NCBI RefSeq assembly: GCF_014297335.1
Contig: NZ_JACOQH010000003.1
Location: 62,001-126,000 of the forward strand
DNA: 64,000 nucleotides
Direction: 5' to 3'
Source of the DNA: Roseburia_D yibonii
GTDB lineage: Bacteria > Bacillota > Clostridia > Lachnospirales > Lachnospiraceae
The notes under the pieces are model-generated. The model was not told the DNA's origin. It saw only the letters and a list, made by a program, of their open reading frames with translations, and did no database searches. Made by a program: the position numbers and the translations under genes. Shown piece after piece: positions 50,177-59,077 of this stretch. The stretch's first letter is position 1. The number at the start of each line of letters is the position of its first letter.

Positions 50177-51043
50177 TTACTGCGCGGACTCGGTATCTGC
50201 CGTGACTGCCTCGTTATTTCCACTTTCCCACAGCTCGGAGAGCGTTCCAAAATGATAGCCCATATTCTCCCATTTCGTCAGCAGTTCGTCTAGGATATTT
50301 CCGTTGGTATCGGATGTATTGTGGAGCAAAACGATCGCCCCCGGATGGATCCGTCCGAGCAGCTTCTCATACGCCTGCTCCGGCGTCGGCTGATTGTCCG
50401 CATACCAGTCCACATAGGCAAGGCTCCAGAAAAACGTGTGATAGCCGAAATCCTGCGCCATCTTTAAGTTTTCCGTGCTGTATTTTCCCTGCGGTGGACG
50501 GTAATATTTCGTCATCTCCTGCCCGGTGATCTCTTTGTACTTTGCTTCCACATCCCCGATCTCTTTTCCAAACGATGCCTGATCGGAGATCGCCGACATA
50601 TCCGGGTGATGATAGGTGTGATTTCCGACCGTGTGTCCGTCCGCCACCATCTGCTTTACCAGATCCGGACTGCTCTCCAGAAAATGCCCTACCACAAAAA
50701 ATGTTGCTTTTACCTGATGCTTTTTTAATGCCTCAAGGATCTTTGGCGTATTGCCGTTCTCATATCCGCAGTCAAACGTGAGGTAGATGACTTTATCGTC
50801 CCCGTCACCCACATAATAGGTGTCATACTGCTTTAACTCCTCCGCGCTCACATTTCCGGTCGGCTTTTCTCCTTCCGCTCCAAAGCCAAGTCCCCAGTTA
50901 TCCACGGCAGACGCGATATTCGCTGTCGTTGTCCACTGCGTAAAAAGAGCGGCCGCTCCCCTGCCCGCCAGAAATATCATGGCTGCGGCAAGAAGGATAC
51001 GACCGCCCTTTTTCCATCTGCTTTCCTCTCTTTTTTGTTCCAT
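50177..51043 (-). CDS. Polysaccharide deacetylase, PdaA-like
   Basis: A 288-residue secreted or anchored carbohydrate esterase 4 protein with an N-terminal membrane segment (ILLAAAMIFLAGRGAAALF). NodB motifs: TFDCGYENG (first Asp replaced context as in PdaA), HTVGNHTYHHPDM (metal His), YYRPPQGKYS and IVLLHNTSDTN. The pattern with 'TFDCGYENG' is that of PdaA-type N-acetylmuramic acid deacetylases, which make the muramic lactam of the spore cortex. PdaA role is likely but not proven. Confidence 0.87.
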   Translation of the reverse strand: MEQKREESRWKKGGRILLAAAMIFLAGRGAAALFTQWTTTANIASAVDNWGLGFGAEGEKPTGNVSAEELKQYDTYYVGDGDDKVIYLTFDCGYENGNTPKILEALKKHQVKATFFVVGHFLESSPDLVKQMVADGHTVGNHTYHHPDMSAISDQASFGKEIGDVEAKYKEITGQEMTKYYRPPQGKYSTENLKMAQDFGYHTFFWSLAYVDWYADNQPTPEQAYEKLLGRIHPGAIVLLHNTSDTNGNILDELLTKWENMGYHFGTLSELWESGNNEAVTADTESAQ

Positions 51044-51123
51044 ACTGCTCCAGAAAAATCTTCTTACTCTATTTATATAGAAGAAAACAGCTTTTATTCC
51101 TCACTTTGTTTCTTAAAAAACGC

Positions 51124-51999
51124 CTAGTAGGAAATGACCTCTGCGCCGTCTTCGGTGACAAGCACCTGGATCTCCCACTGTGCGGACGGTTTTCCGTCCT
51201 CGGTGTAAACTGTCCAGTCATTCTCGGAATCGATATAGATATCCGGTCTTCCCATGTTTACCATCGGCTCGATCGTAAAGATCATGCCCGGAACCATGAG
51301 CATCTCCTGTCCCTTTTTGGAGTTATAGCTTACCCATGGATCCTCGTGGAATTCCAGTCCGATGCCGTGACCGCCGATCTCCCGGACTACGGTATAGCCA
51401 TTGGCAAACGCGTGGTCATGCACTGCCTGCCCCATATCTCCGAGAAAATGCCACGGTTTTACTTCTTTTAAGCCGATCTCCACACACTCTTTTGTGACCT
51501 GGACCAGCTTTCTTTTTTCCTCACTGACATTTCCGATACAGAACATTCTGGATGAATCTGAAAAATATCCGTTTAAGATCGTGGATACATCCACGTTGAT
51601 GATATCACCGTCTTTTAAGATCTCGTTCTCTGACGGGATGCCGTGGCACACCTGATCATTGATGGAGGTACACACGCTCTTTGGAAATCCCTGATAATGT
51701 AACGGTGCCGGGATTCCTCCCATGGCAGTGGTACGCTCGTATACCATCTTGTCGATTTCCTCGGTGCTCATACCCTCTTTGATGTGCTCGCCGATATAAT
51801 CGAGTACCGCAATGTTGATCTTCGCGCTCTCTTTGATTCCGGCGATCTCATCCGGCTTTTTGATGATCTCGTGCGGCGGCACGATATGGCCTTCGCTGCG
51901 GAACTTTTCAATTTTTTCATCAAACTGCTCATGGCACACCTTATATTTTTTTCCGCTGCCACACCAGCATGGATCATTTCTTCCAATTTTAAATGACAT
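51124..51999 (-). CDS. map: Methionine aminopeptidase with SEC-C zinc motif
   Basis: A 291-residue type I MetAP. An N-terminal SEC-C motif (GRNDPCWCGSGKKYKVCHEQ, residues 6-25) precedes the catalytic domain with HYQGFPKSVCTSINDQVCHG, metal ligands in NVDVSTILNGYFSDSSRMF, GHGIGLEFHEDP and IEPMV. It removes initiator Met from nascent proteins. SEC-C fusion is common in Clostridia and may aid ribosome contact. Confidence 0.95.
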   Translation of the reverse strand: MSFKIGRNDPCWCGSGKKYKVCHEQFDEKIEKFRSEGHIVPPHEIIKKPDEIAGIKESAKINIAVLDYIGEHIKEGMSTEEIDKMVYERTTAMGGIPAPLHYQGFPKSVCTSINDQVCHGIPSENEILKDGDIINVDVSTILNGYFSDSSRMFCIGNVSEEKRKLVQVTKECVEIGLKEVKPWHFLGDMGQAVHDHAFANGYTVVREIGGHGIGLEFHEDPWVSYNSKKGQEMLMVPGMIFTIEPMVNMGRPDIYIDSENDWTVYTEDGKPSAQWEIQVLVTEDGAEVISY

Positions 52000-52035
52000 A
52001 TTTTCACTCTTTCTGTTTGCGTAGTTTACTGGTTT

Positions 52036-52701
52036 CTAACGTTCTACAATAACATTTCCAAAATCAATCTTGTCCCACACCTTTTCATTGACCGAATAGG
52101 TATGATCCTCCAAGATCTTTTTATAATTACTGCCGGACACACCGTAGCTTTCATAGGTATGGTCTTCCTCATCAAAGCTGTTGCGCTCTGTAAGTACCGT
52201 CTGATATTTTTCCGCCAGCGCCAGACGAAACATCGTATCCGATATCTTCTGTTCGGTCACGCCGAGACGTTCTTTCTGCTCTTCGGTCAGATCCGCCCAG
52301 AAATCTCCCTCTTTGCTTACCAGCGCCGCGTTTTCCTCCGGCGAAAGCTCCAGCCCTTCTTCTTTTGCCATGCAGTAAAAGATCTCATCATGCACTGCCA
52401 TATCAAGGACTGCCTGCTTTCCCGCCTCTTTCACATTTTCCCCGCCGACATACTGTTTCCAGTAGGCATCCGCGTCGGAAAGCGAGTAAATTTCCGCCTG
52501 TTTCTCGATCATCGTCTCCTCATAGGCAACATAAAACGCGATATCCTCCAAAGAGAGTGCTTCTCCATCCACCGTCACCGCCGTCTCATCTAAGTTTTCC
52601 CCATAGACGAGCATCTTGTGGCTGTCGGTGTAAAACACCATAAAAAACACAATGATCAGGGCTAAAACAGAACCTGTCAGCATTTTCTTCGCTTTTTGCA
52701 T
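52036..52701 (-). CDS. Membrane-anchored SurA-N-like protein
   Basis: A 221-residue protein with one N-terminal membrane anchor (residues 8-26) and an extracellular helical domain. TVDGEALSLEDIAFYVAYEE is reminiscent of the N-terminal chaperone region of SurA/PrsA foldases, but no parvulin domain is present. The acidic sequence ends YSVNEKVWDKIDFGNVIVER. Possibly a secreted-protein holdase; function unproven. Confidence 0.65.
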   Translation of the reverse strand: MQKAKKMLTGSVLALIIVFFMVFYTDSHKMLVYGENLDETAVTVDGEALSLEDIAFYVAYEETMIEKQAEIYSLSDADAYWKQYVGGENVKEAGKQAVLDMAVHDEIFYCMAKEEGLELSPEENAALVSKEGDFWADLTEEQKERLGVTEQKISDTMFRLALAEKYQTVLTERNSFDEEDHTYESYGVSGSNYKKILEDHTYSVNEKVWDKIDFGNVIVER

Positions 52702-52713
52702 GTAAATCCTCTT

Positions 52714-53154
52714 TTACTTCGCGCAGAGTTTTGCAACGATCTGATTGATCACCTTACCGTCTGCCTTGCCGCGCAGCTTCGGCATAACTTCTTTCATGAT
52801 CTGCCCCTTGTTTCCGCTGGCGATCACATCAGCGAATTCCTCGGTCAGCACTTTTTCCACTTCTTCCGCTGACATCAGCTTCGGCGCATACTCGCTGATA
52901 ATGTCATATCTTGCCTGATACTGTTCCTTCAAATCGGTTCTGTCCGCCGGGCAGGTATCAAGCTGCTCCTTTACGGTATTTAACTCTTTTAATACCGTGC
53001 GGTCCACCAGATCTTCTTTTATGTCATCCCGGCATCCTGCGTCAATGGCATTTTTCTTTACCGCTGACACCAGTGATGAAATCGCTTCTTTTCTCACTTT
53101 ATCTTTCGCCTTCATTGCGGCGATCATATCTTTTTGTAATGTTTCCATCTGCAT
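52714..53154 (-). CDS. yqeY: GatB/YqeY-domain protein
   Basis: A 146-residue YqeY. LQKDMIAAMKAKDKVRKEAI is the typical start and IASGNKGQIMKEVMPKLRGKADG is the conserved C-terminal segment related to the GatB tail, which binds tRNA in the amidotransferase. The stand-alone protein's role is not settled. I start it at ATG 53154, with the SD GAGGAAG; the upstream extension overlaps the divergent glycosylase gene. Confidence 0.92.
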   Translation of the reverse strand: MQMETLQKDMIAAMKAKDKVRKEAISSLVSAVKKNAIDAGCRDDIKEDLVDRTVLKELNTVKEQLDTCPADRTDLKEQYQARYDIISEYAPKLMSAEEVEKVLTEEFADVIASGNKGQIMKEVMPKLRGKADGKVINQIVAKLCAK

Positions 53155-53283
53155 AATAGCTCTTCCTCCTGAAAAACAATCTATTACTATTATACGCCAG
53201 TTTCCGTTTTTGACAAGGGCAGGAGAAAAGATTAAAATGAGAGAAAGTATCTGTTTGCTATTTTTCAGGAAAGGATTTTTGCC

Positions 53284-53781
53284 ATGGAAACTTATGAACA
53301 CGTCACACACACCTTTTCCCCTGTCTTTGATGAGACTTCGCGCATCCTGATCCTCGGAAGCTTTCCGTCCGTCAAATCCAGGGAACAGCAATTTTATTAC
53401 GGACACCCGCAGAACCGCTTCTGGAAGCTGCTCGCTTTGCTGCTTTCGGATGACTGCCCGGTCTCCATCCCGGAGAAACAGGCATTTCTGCTCCGTCACC
53501 ACATTGCCGTATGGGATGTGATCGCAAGCTGTGACATCATCGGTTCTTCCGACAGCAGTATCCGCAATGTGATCCCCGCTGATATCGGACGCATCCTGTC
53601 TTCCGCGCCGATCTCTGCCGTATTCGCGAACGGCGCGACCGCGCACCGCCTCTATCAGAAATACATCTTTCCGGCAACCGGTTTTCCTGCCGCAAAACTC
53701 CCGTCAACCAGTCCTGCCAATGCCGCTTTTTCCATAGAAAAACTGCAGGACAACTGGAATGTCATCCTGCAGTATCTTTAG
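53284..53781 (+). CDS. DNA-deoxyinosine glycosylase (UDG superfamily)
   Basis: A 165-residue uracil-DNA-glycosylase-superfamily protein of the hypoxanthine/deoxyinosine type. ILILGSFPSVKSREQQFYYG and HPQNRFWKLLALLL hold motif I, and LPSTSPANAAF is the second motif, typical of this small family. It would excise hypoxanthine from deaminated DNA. One of few plus-strand genes here, divergent from yqeY and convergent with the NlpC/P60 gene. Confidence 0.87.
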   Translation: METYEHVTHTFSPVFDETSRILILGSFPSVKSREQQFYYGHPQNRFWKLLALLLSDDCPVSIPEKQAFLLRHHIAVWDVIASCDIIGSSDSSIRNVIPADIGRILSSAPISAVFANGATAHRLYQKYIFPATGFPAAKLPSTSPANAAFSIEKLQDNWNVILQYL

Positions 53782-53802
53782 ATCTGTGATCTTTTTCTTC
53801 TT

Positions 53803-55107
53803 TTAAAGCACACGACGTACCGTTGTGATCGTCCGGTAGGTCGCGCTGTTGGTCTTGATCCCTCCGACCGGGTACGGCTTGGAGCTGCTGGCATTTACGA
53901 TCTGGCCTCCGCCGATGTAGATCGCCACATGTCCGGTATAGCACACAATATCTCCCGGCTGGATATTCCCATAACTTACTTCCTGTCCGCATCCGGCGAG
54001 CGCCGCGGAACTGTGCGGAAGACTGACTCCGAAATGCGCGTAAACGCTCATGACATATCCGGAACAGTCTGCGCCATCCGTAAGGCTTGTCCCTCCGCTG
54101 ACATACGGATTTCCCACGAACTGAAGCGCGTAGGACGCCACATCGCTTCCACTGACTCCGGTTTTATAACCCGGATTTTTCCCGCTGCCGGAAGATGTAC
54201 TTCCACTGTCCGTACCGGAGGAACTGTCCTGCGTCTTTCCGGTTTGGGAATCACTGCTACTGTCCGTCTGGGATGTCGTGTTCGCCGTATCCGTACCTGT
54301 GGACGCAACCGTCGTCGTACTGTCTGTTTTCGCGCTGTCGGTCTTTTTCTTTGCCGCCGCGGCTGCCGCTGCTGCTTCTGCCGCCTGACGCTCCTGTTCC
54401 TGACGGATAATCTCATTTTGCTGCTCGATCGTTGCCGCATACTGTGCCGCAAGATTCTTCGCGTTGGCAAGCTGCGTATCGAAATCAGACATCTGTGACT
54501 GCTTTTCGGCGATCACGGTCTGAAGCTGTGTCTCCTGCTCCTCATAGCTTTCCTGGATCTCCTCAAGTTCCGCCTCTTCTCCCTGCACCTGGATCTGGAG
54601 ATCTGCCACCTGCTGTACCGTCTGCTGATACTGTATCAGCAGATTTCTGTCATAGGAATACACGGAATTGACATATTCCGCCCGGTTCACAAAGTCTGAG
54701 ATGTCTTTGGATTCTAACAGGCTCTGTAACATCGTGCTGTCTCCGTTTTCATACATGTACTGAATGCGCAGCTTCATATCTTCGTATTCGGTCTGCTCAT
54801 TCTGCTGTGCCTGCACCAGCTGGTTTGCGACATCCTCCAGCTCAGCCTGCTTCTGCGTGATCTCATCCGAAAGGATCTGGATATTGACAAGTACCTCGGA
54901 AAGCTGCGCGTCCAGAGAGTTCATCTCACTCTGTAACTGCGCCTGTTCGTTCTGCAGGCTGCTTATTTTTTCATTCTGGCTGTTTAAATCGCTCTCCGCT
55001 TCCGTTTTCGCGTTTTTCGCCTTGGAAAGCGTAGAAGCAGATACCGGCACAACACTAAGACTCATAAGTATTCCTGCCATACATGCTGCTACGACTTTCC
55101 TGTGCAT
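53803..55107 (-). CDS. Secreted NlpC/P60 endopeptidase with coiled-coil domain
   Basis: A 434-residue CwlO/PcsB-like hydrolase. A signal peptide (VVAACMAGILMSLSVVPVSA) is followed by a long coiled coil (about 25-235), a Ser/Thr/Gly linker and a C-terminal NlpC/P60 domain with catalytic GADCSGYVMSVY and GHVAIYIGGG. It cleaves peptidoglycan cross-links, probably during growth or division. ATG 55107 (SD GGGGAG) gives the best signal peptide; 55152 is the alternative. CwlO-type enzymes are usually kept inactive by the coiled coil until FtsEX acts. Confidence 0.9.
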   Translation of the reverse strand: MHRKVVAACMAGILMSLSVVPVSASTLSKAKNAKTEAESDLNSQNEKISSLQNEQAQLQSEMNSLDAQLSEVLVNIQILSDEITQKQAELEDVANQLVQAQQNEQTEYEDMKLRIQYMYENGDSTMLQSLLESKDISDFVNRAEYVNSVYSYDRNLLIQYQQTVQQVADLQIQVQGEEAELEEIQESYEEQETQLQTVIAEKQSQMSDFDTQLANAKNLAAQYAATIEQQNEIIRQEQERQAAEAAAAAAAAKKKTDSAKTDSTTTVASTGTDTANTTSQTDSSSDSQTGKTQDSSSGTDSGSTSSGSGKNPGYKTGVSGSDVASYALQFVGNPYVSGGTSLTDGADCSGYVMSVYAHFGVSLPHSSAALAGCGQEVSYGNIQPGDIVCYTGHVAIYIGGGQIVNASSSKPYPVGGIKTNSATYRTITTVRRVL

Positions 55108-55192
55108 ACATATTTTCTCCCCGGACTTTAAATCTTTTGTATTTCTGCTCATATATCTGCTTCTTTCTTTTTCATTCTTAACGGAACTGTTT

Positions 55193-56458
55193 TTACTGTC
55201 CTGCCGGCAAAGTCGCGTTGTCAACTTCGATCTTGGTGATCACACCGTCTACGAACTCAATCTGTACCTCATCAAAATAATCGGAATCCGGATCCGCGTA
55301 GTCCCAGTTCCAGCTTTCATAAAGAGACCCGTCACTGTAAGTATCCGAATAGGTATTGCTCGGTTCTCCAAGCGCTGTTCTGACTTCATCCTGTGTTGAC
55401 GCAAAGGTAATGCCGTTTTGCATCACAAGATCCGGTGCCGTAGAATATCCGTCATTGTACGCGATGATCCCCGCAACATAGCAGTCTTCCATCGCAAGAT
55501 CGGAACCGCTCATATTATAAAGCCAGATGCTGCACACATCATTTCCTTCGCTGTCATAAGCATTTGTGATATCGTAATTGTCATATCCGTCCGCGCTGAC
55601 GATGTCTCCTGTTTCATCCGCATCCATGGTAAGACCGGTCTCTGCCACGAAATCCGCATAGCTTAACGGGAAAGTAACGGTTGCGCCGTTTATGGTAACC
55701 GTCGGATCGGTATAACCGCTTCCGGCTGTAACGCCTGCTGATGCATAACCTGTATCTGCGTCTTCGGTATCCTCTTCCTCCCAGTCATCCGCGTAATCTT
55801 CGGTTTCTTCCTCATCCGCATCATCATCTTCGTCGTCGTAATCGTCTGTGTCATCGTAATAGTTATAATCCTGTTCATCATAATAATCATAGGAACCGCT
55901 TGTCGCCGACGAACCGGAGCTGCCGGATCCTATAAACGGAAGGACTGACAGACCGACTGCCGCGATCAGTATAATTACAATCACATAAAACGCAAGGCAA
56001 ACGCCAAGACCGATCCACAAAAAGATATTTGATATTTTTGCGTTAGATTTAAATTCTTCCCATTTTCCTTCTTTATAAGCGGTATTTGCCTTGCAGGTAA
56101 ACACGCAGGCAATGATACCGCAGATCAGTGAAATCAGGTTTCCGCTGATCATCTCAAGAATACTGAATGTCAGTTTCATTCCAAACCGGTTCTTTAACGG
56201 CTGTCCCTTTTTATCTAACGGAACATTTCCATATGGGTTGTAACCGCCGTACGTCTGCTGTCCGCTCTGATATGGATTGCTGTAATCCTGCTGTCCGCTC
56301 TGATACGGGTTGCTATAGTCCTGGTTTCCTGCGTTCTGGTACGGATCGGTATTGTTTTCCTGCTGCCCGCTCCCCTGTGACGGAGCCCCATAATCCTGAT
56401 AATATGGATTCTGGTTGTCTTCTCCTCCATCGTTATTGTTTTCAAATTCGTTTGACAT
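55193..56458 (-). CDS. Repeat-bearing membrane protein with acidic linker
   Basis: A 421-residue protein. The cytoplasmic N-terminus (1-75) is Gln/Tyr/Asn/Gly-rich, with tandem YSNPYQSGQQ copies. A DUF4190-like segment with two helices (about 90-175) follows. Next is a very acidic Asp/Glu/Tyr stretch (195-235), and an extracellular C-terminal domain (250-421) with WLYNMSGSDLAMEDCYV and LVMQNGITFASTQDEV. The domain order is common in Lachnospiraceae surface proteins; function unknown. Confidence 0.7.
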   Translation of the reverse strand: MSNEFENNNDGGEDNQNPYYQDYGAPSQGSGQQENNTDPYQNAGNQDYSNPYQSGQQDYSNPYQSGQQTYGGYNPYGNVPLDKKGQPLKNRFGMKLTFSILEMISGNLISLICGIIACVFTCKANTAYKEGKWEEFKSNAKISNIFLWIGLGVCLAFYVIVIILIAAVGLSVLPFIGSGSSGSSATSGSYDYYDEQDYNYYDDTDDYDDEDDDADEEETEDYADDWEEEDTEDADTGYASAGVTAGSGYTDPTVTINGATVTFPLSYADFVAETGLTMDADETGDIVSADGYDNYDITNAYDSEGNDVCSIWLYNMSGSDLAMEDCYVAGIIAYNDGYSTAPDLVMQNGITFASTQDEVRTALGEPSNTYSDTYSDGSLYESWNWDYADPDSDYFDEVQIEFVDGVITKIEVDNATLPAGQ

Positions 56459-56553
56459 GTTCTTAAAAACTCCTTTTTTGTTTACATTTCATAACTTCTT
56501 TCCTAATCATATCAAACTTTCCCGGCGTCAGCAAGATTTTTCGTCAATTTTAC

Positions 56554-58113
56554 CTATGATACTGCCTTTACGATCAGCAATTTTTCGCCTGTTTTCATCT
56601 GTGTTCCACTCAGTTCGTTCGTATCTATGATATTTTGCACAGTCGTATGGTTCTCTTTTGCGATATTCCACATGGAATCGCCCTCTTTTACGATATATCC
56701 GGTAATCCCCGGCCGTTTCTGCAAGACATCCAGGTTCAGTTCTTCTTCTTTCACCTCTTTTAATATCTTGATATGCTGCTTAAAGAATGCGATCAGATTG
56801 AGATCTACCGTCGCTTTGATCTCCACATTGCCGCCATCTAAAAGGATCGCGGAAAGCTGTTCCACGCAGCATTCGAGTTCTGTTCTGGTGTCACTTGTGA
56901 TCCCATCCGCCTCGATCAGCTGCCGGAACGGAAGGAGCGTTTCCCACGCGCCGATCGGAGAAGCATCCTCCGCTGTGACAAAAAGGATCTGCACCTGTAA
57001 CGTGCCCTCCACTTCCACACCGTTTTCCGTGACGCGGCTGTTCTCAACCGCCGCCTTTCCGCTGCACGAACAGATCTGAAGGATATTTCCCTCTTCTCTG
57101 GGGATCTCCATCCGTTCTTCCACTCTGCATTTGGTATTGTTTTTCATCAGCAGCTTTTCGAGTGTTCCCTCTTCGTATTCCGGGATCAGATTCTTCTTTA
57201 ACGAATACAGATCCTCCAGCACCTCCACCGGCTCCTCTCTCCAGACATGAATGTCAAGATCAAGCGTAAGATCCAGCGCAAGCATACGCTCTTCCCCGTC
57301 GTAGTCCGGCTTCACGATCAGTTCCATCAGTCCCGGGTTCACCTGTATCTGCGCGATCAGCTCCTCTTCCGGGAGCGCGCATTCCACGTCCGCGCGCAGC
57401 GGAAGCGCCGTCTCCATCCACTGCAGTTTTTCTTCCTCTTCCACGCCGTTATAGATGACAAAGACCAACACTTCCCCGGTGACTTCTATTTTTCCCTCTT
57501 TCAGGCGGGTATCCAGACAGCGGATCTGCACATTTTTCCATAAGAGTTCCGACACATTCGGCTTGTTGGACGGCAGCGTGATCTCCTGTTTGAACCTGCA
57601 GTTATCCCGTTTTGCCATGATAAGCGAAAGCACTTCCCTGCTGCTCACATTTTTCTCAACCGCCTCTTCCTCCTCAATATCATAGGCAACCGCCTCATCT
57701 CCGATCGTCTCCGCAGATGCCCGCAGAAATACCAGTGCACGGATATTTAATTTTCTGGAATTGATGATCCCGATGGAAAGATCCTCGATCTGTGTATGGA
57801 TCTTTACCGTATCCGTTTCGGTCACCTGATCCATGCCAAGATTCTCCTGAAACGGTATGCTTCCGGTAAGCGACGCGATCCGCATCTGGGACTGGTCACT
57901 TTTATAAAGGATGGCAAACTCAAGCGTCCCCTTCACCCACACATGACCGTCACTCACCCGCACTTCCTCAAGCCGGATCTCTCCCTTATCCTGGATCACT
58001 TTGACCACATCCGGTTTATGGTCGGAAATATTAAAATCATCATCAAGTGTCAGCTGGCTCACCGCCTGCCCCTTTTCCTGATTTCTGTGTATGTATTTTT
58101 TCTTTAATACCAA
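56554..58113 (-). CDS. sipL: SipL-like spore morphogenesis protein (DUF3794 + LysM)
   Basis: A 519-residue protein of two to three DUF3794 modules (LTLDDDFNISDHKPDVVKVI, residues 21-40; again near 160-270 and 330-450) plus a C-terminal LysM domain, GYIVKEGDSMWNIAKENHTT. In C. difficile, SipL binds SpoIVA and is essential for coat attachment to the forespore. A TTG start at 58113 has SD AGGAGG; a terminator hairpin overlaps that SD. Confidence 0.88.
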   Translation of the reverse strand: MVLKKKYIHRNQEKGQAVSQLTLDDDFNISDHKPDVVKVIQDKGEIRLEEVRVSDGHVWVKGTLEFAILYKSDQSQMRIASLTGSIPFQENLGMDQVTETDTVKIHTQIEDLSIGIINSRKLNIRALVFLRASAETIGDEAVAYDIEEEEAVEKNVSSREVLSLIMAKRDNCRFKQEITLPSNKPNVSELLWKNVQIRCLDTRLKEGKIEVTGEVLVFVIYNGVEEEEKLQWMETALPLRADVECALPEEELIAQIQVNPGLMELIVKPDYDGEERMLALDLTLDLDIHVWREEPVEVLEDLYSLKKNLIPEYEEGTLEKLLMKNNTKCRVEERMEIPREEGNILQICSCSGKAAVENSRVTENGVEVEGTLQVQILFVTAEDASPIGAWETLLPFRQLIEADGITSDTRTELECCVEQLSAILLDGGNVEIKATVDLNLIAFFKQHIKILKEVKEEELNLDVLQKRPGITGYIVKEGDSMWNIAKENHTTVQNIIDTNELSGTQMKTGEKLLIVKAVS

Positions 58114-58168
58114 AAAAAGCCCTCCTGTTCCGAATATCTATCACATCTTATTCGGAACAGAAGAGCTT
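58112..58168 (-). terminator. veg terminator overlapping the sipL ribosome-binding site
   Basis: CTGTTCCGAATA (58125-58136) pairs perfectly with TATTCGGAACAG (58149-58160); the stem extends further through the CCTC and GAAG regions, and seven T follow on the minus strand. The distal arm contains the AGGAGG used by sipL, so hairpin formation would both end veg transcripts and hide the sipL SD. Confidence 0.8.
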
Positions 58169-58177
58169 TATGCTCGT

Positions 58178-58420
58178 TTAGCATAATTTCATTCTGATAT
58201 CTCTTGTAATCACATCGGTGTAACTGAAGGACAACAGCTGCGGCGGATTCGCCTCGTTCTCGTCATTTACCAGAATGGTAAAAACGCTCGCATATGCCTT
58301 CTGGATCACGCCTTCCTGTACATCAACTTTATTTCTTCCCCTGTCTAACTGAATCATAACCTTGTTGCCACAACGCTGATGTATGGATGACCGTACTTTG
58401 CTAATATCTGATTGCTGCAT
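58178..58420 (-). CDS. veg: Veg protein
   Basis: An 80-residue Veg (DUF1021). ISKVRSSIHQRCGNKVMIQL and RKKVDVQEG-type RNKVDVQEGVIQKAYASVF are typical. In B. subtilis Veg promotes biofilm gene expression, and it is highly transcribed. ATG 58420 (SD GGGAGG); a near-consensus promoter is just upstream. In Firmicutes veg often neighbours murein or sporulation genes. Confidence 0.93.
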   Translation of the reverse strand: MQQSDISKVRSSIHQRCGNKVMIQLDRGRNKVDVQEGVIQKAYASVFTILVNDENEANPPQLLSFSYTDVITRDIRMKLC

Positions 58421-58453
58421 AATTAACATCCCTCCCTAGTTTACCCTTGCTTT

Positions 58454-58482
58454 AGTATAGCATTGCGTTAAAACTTTGTCAA
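58454..58482 (-). promoter_or_regulatory. veg promoter
   Basis: Minus-strand TTGACA (58477-58482), 17 bases, TATACT (58454-58459): a near-perfect sigma-A promoter, in keeping with the strong veg promoter known in Bacillus. Confidence 0.87.
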
Positions 58483-58511
58483 GTTAAATATTTTGAATAT
58501 CAAAATATTTT

Positions 58512-58934
58512 TCACTCAAATATCACGTTCTTGTTCTGACGCTCCGTCTTCAATACAATATATGGGAAACTCGGGCTCTTTGCCGGATGTTCATTTCCTG
58601 CGGGTCCGATCAGTTCCGTATCGATACAGACCGCATTTCCGGTCAGATAAAACTCCTTTACCGCTATACTGTAACCGCCGGTCTCCTGCTCTCCATAGCC
58701 ATGAACCACATAAAGCGCGTCGTCTGTCTCATAAGTGAGCTTGCACTCCGCCGCTTTCTTTTCTTCGATCGTATCAAGCAGCGCCTGCGGAATGTCCTCC
58801 TCATCCACGATCGTATACGAAAGATCTTTTACCTTCTGCGTCTTCTCCTCCCGCACGGCACAGCCGCAGAGCAGGCATAAAAGACCGGCAAGAAGTATCA
58901 GTAACCGGCATTTTCCTGTTATCAAATTGCGCAA
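58512..58934 (-). CDS. PrcB_C-domain lipoprotein
   Basis: A 140-residue lipoprotein: signal peptide with lipobox LLCGC (Cys25). The remainder matches the PrcB C-terminal-type domain: GYGEQETGGYSIAVKEFYLT then LIGPAGNEHPAKSPSFPYIV. PrcB is known as a partner of a Treponema protease; in Firmicutes these short lipoproteins are of unknown function. Confidence 0.8.
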   Translation of the reverse strand: MRNLITGKCRLLILLAGLLCLLCGCAVREEKTQKVKDLSYTIVDEEDIPQALLDTIEEKKAAECKLTYETDDALYVVHGYGEQETGGYSIAVKEFYLTGNAVCIDTELIGPAGNEHPAKSPSFPYIVLKTERQNKNVIFE

Positions 58935-59077
58935 TTCTAAAACTTCCCATAATTTCCTTATTACATTTTATGCCGTTTTCGCGTTTCTTATTCCGTTTTC
59001 TCCCGGAAAAAGAGATGTACTTCCTCGGTTTCCTATTGTATAATGAAAAAAACTATTTTTTTAAAGGAAGGCTTATT

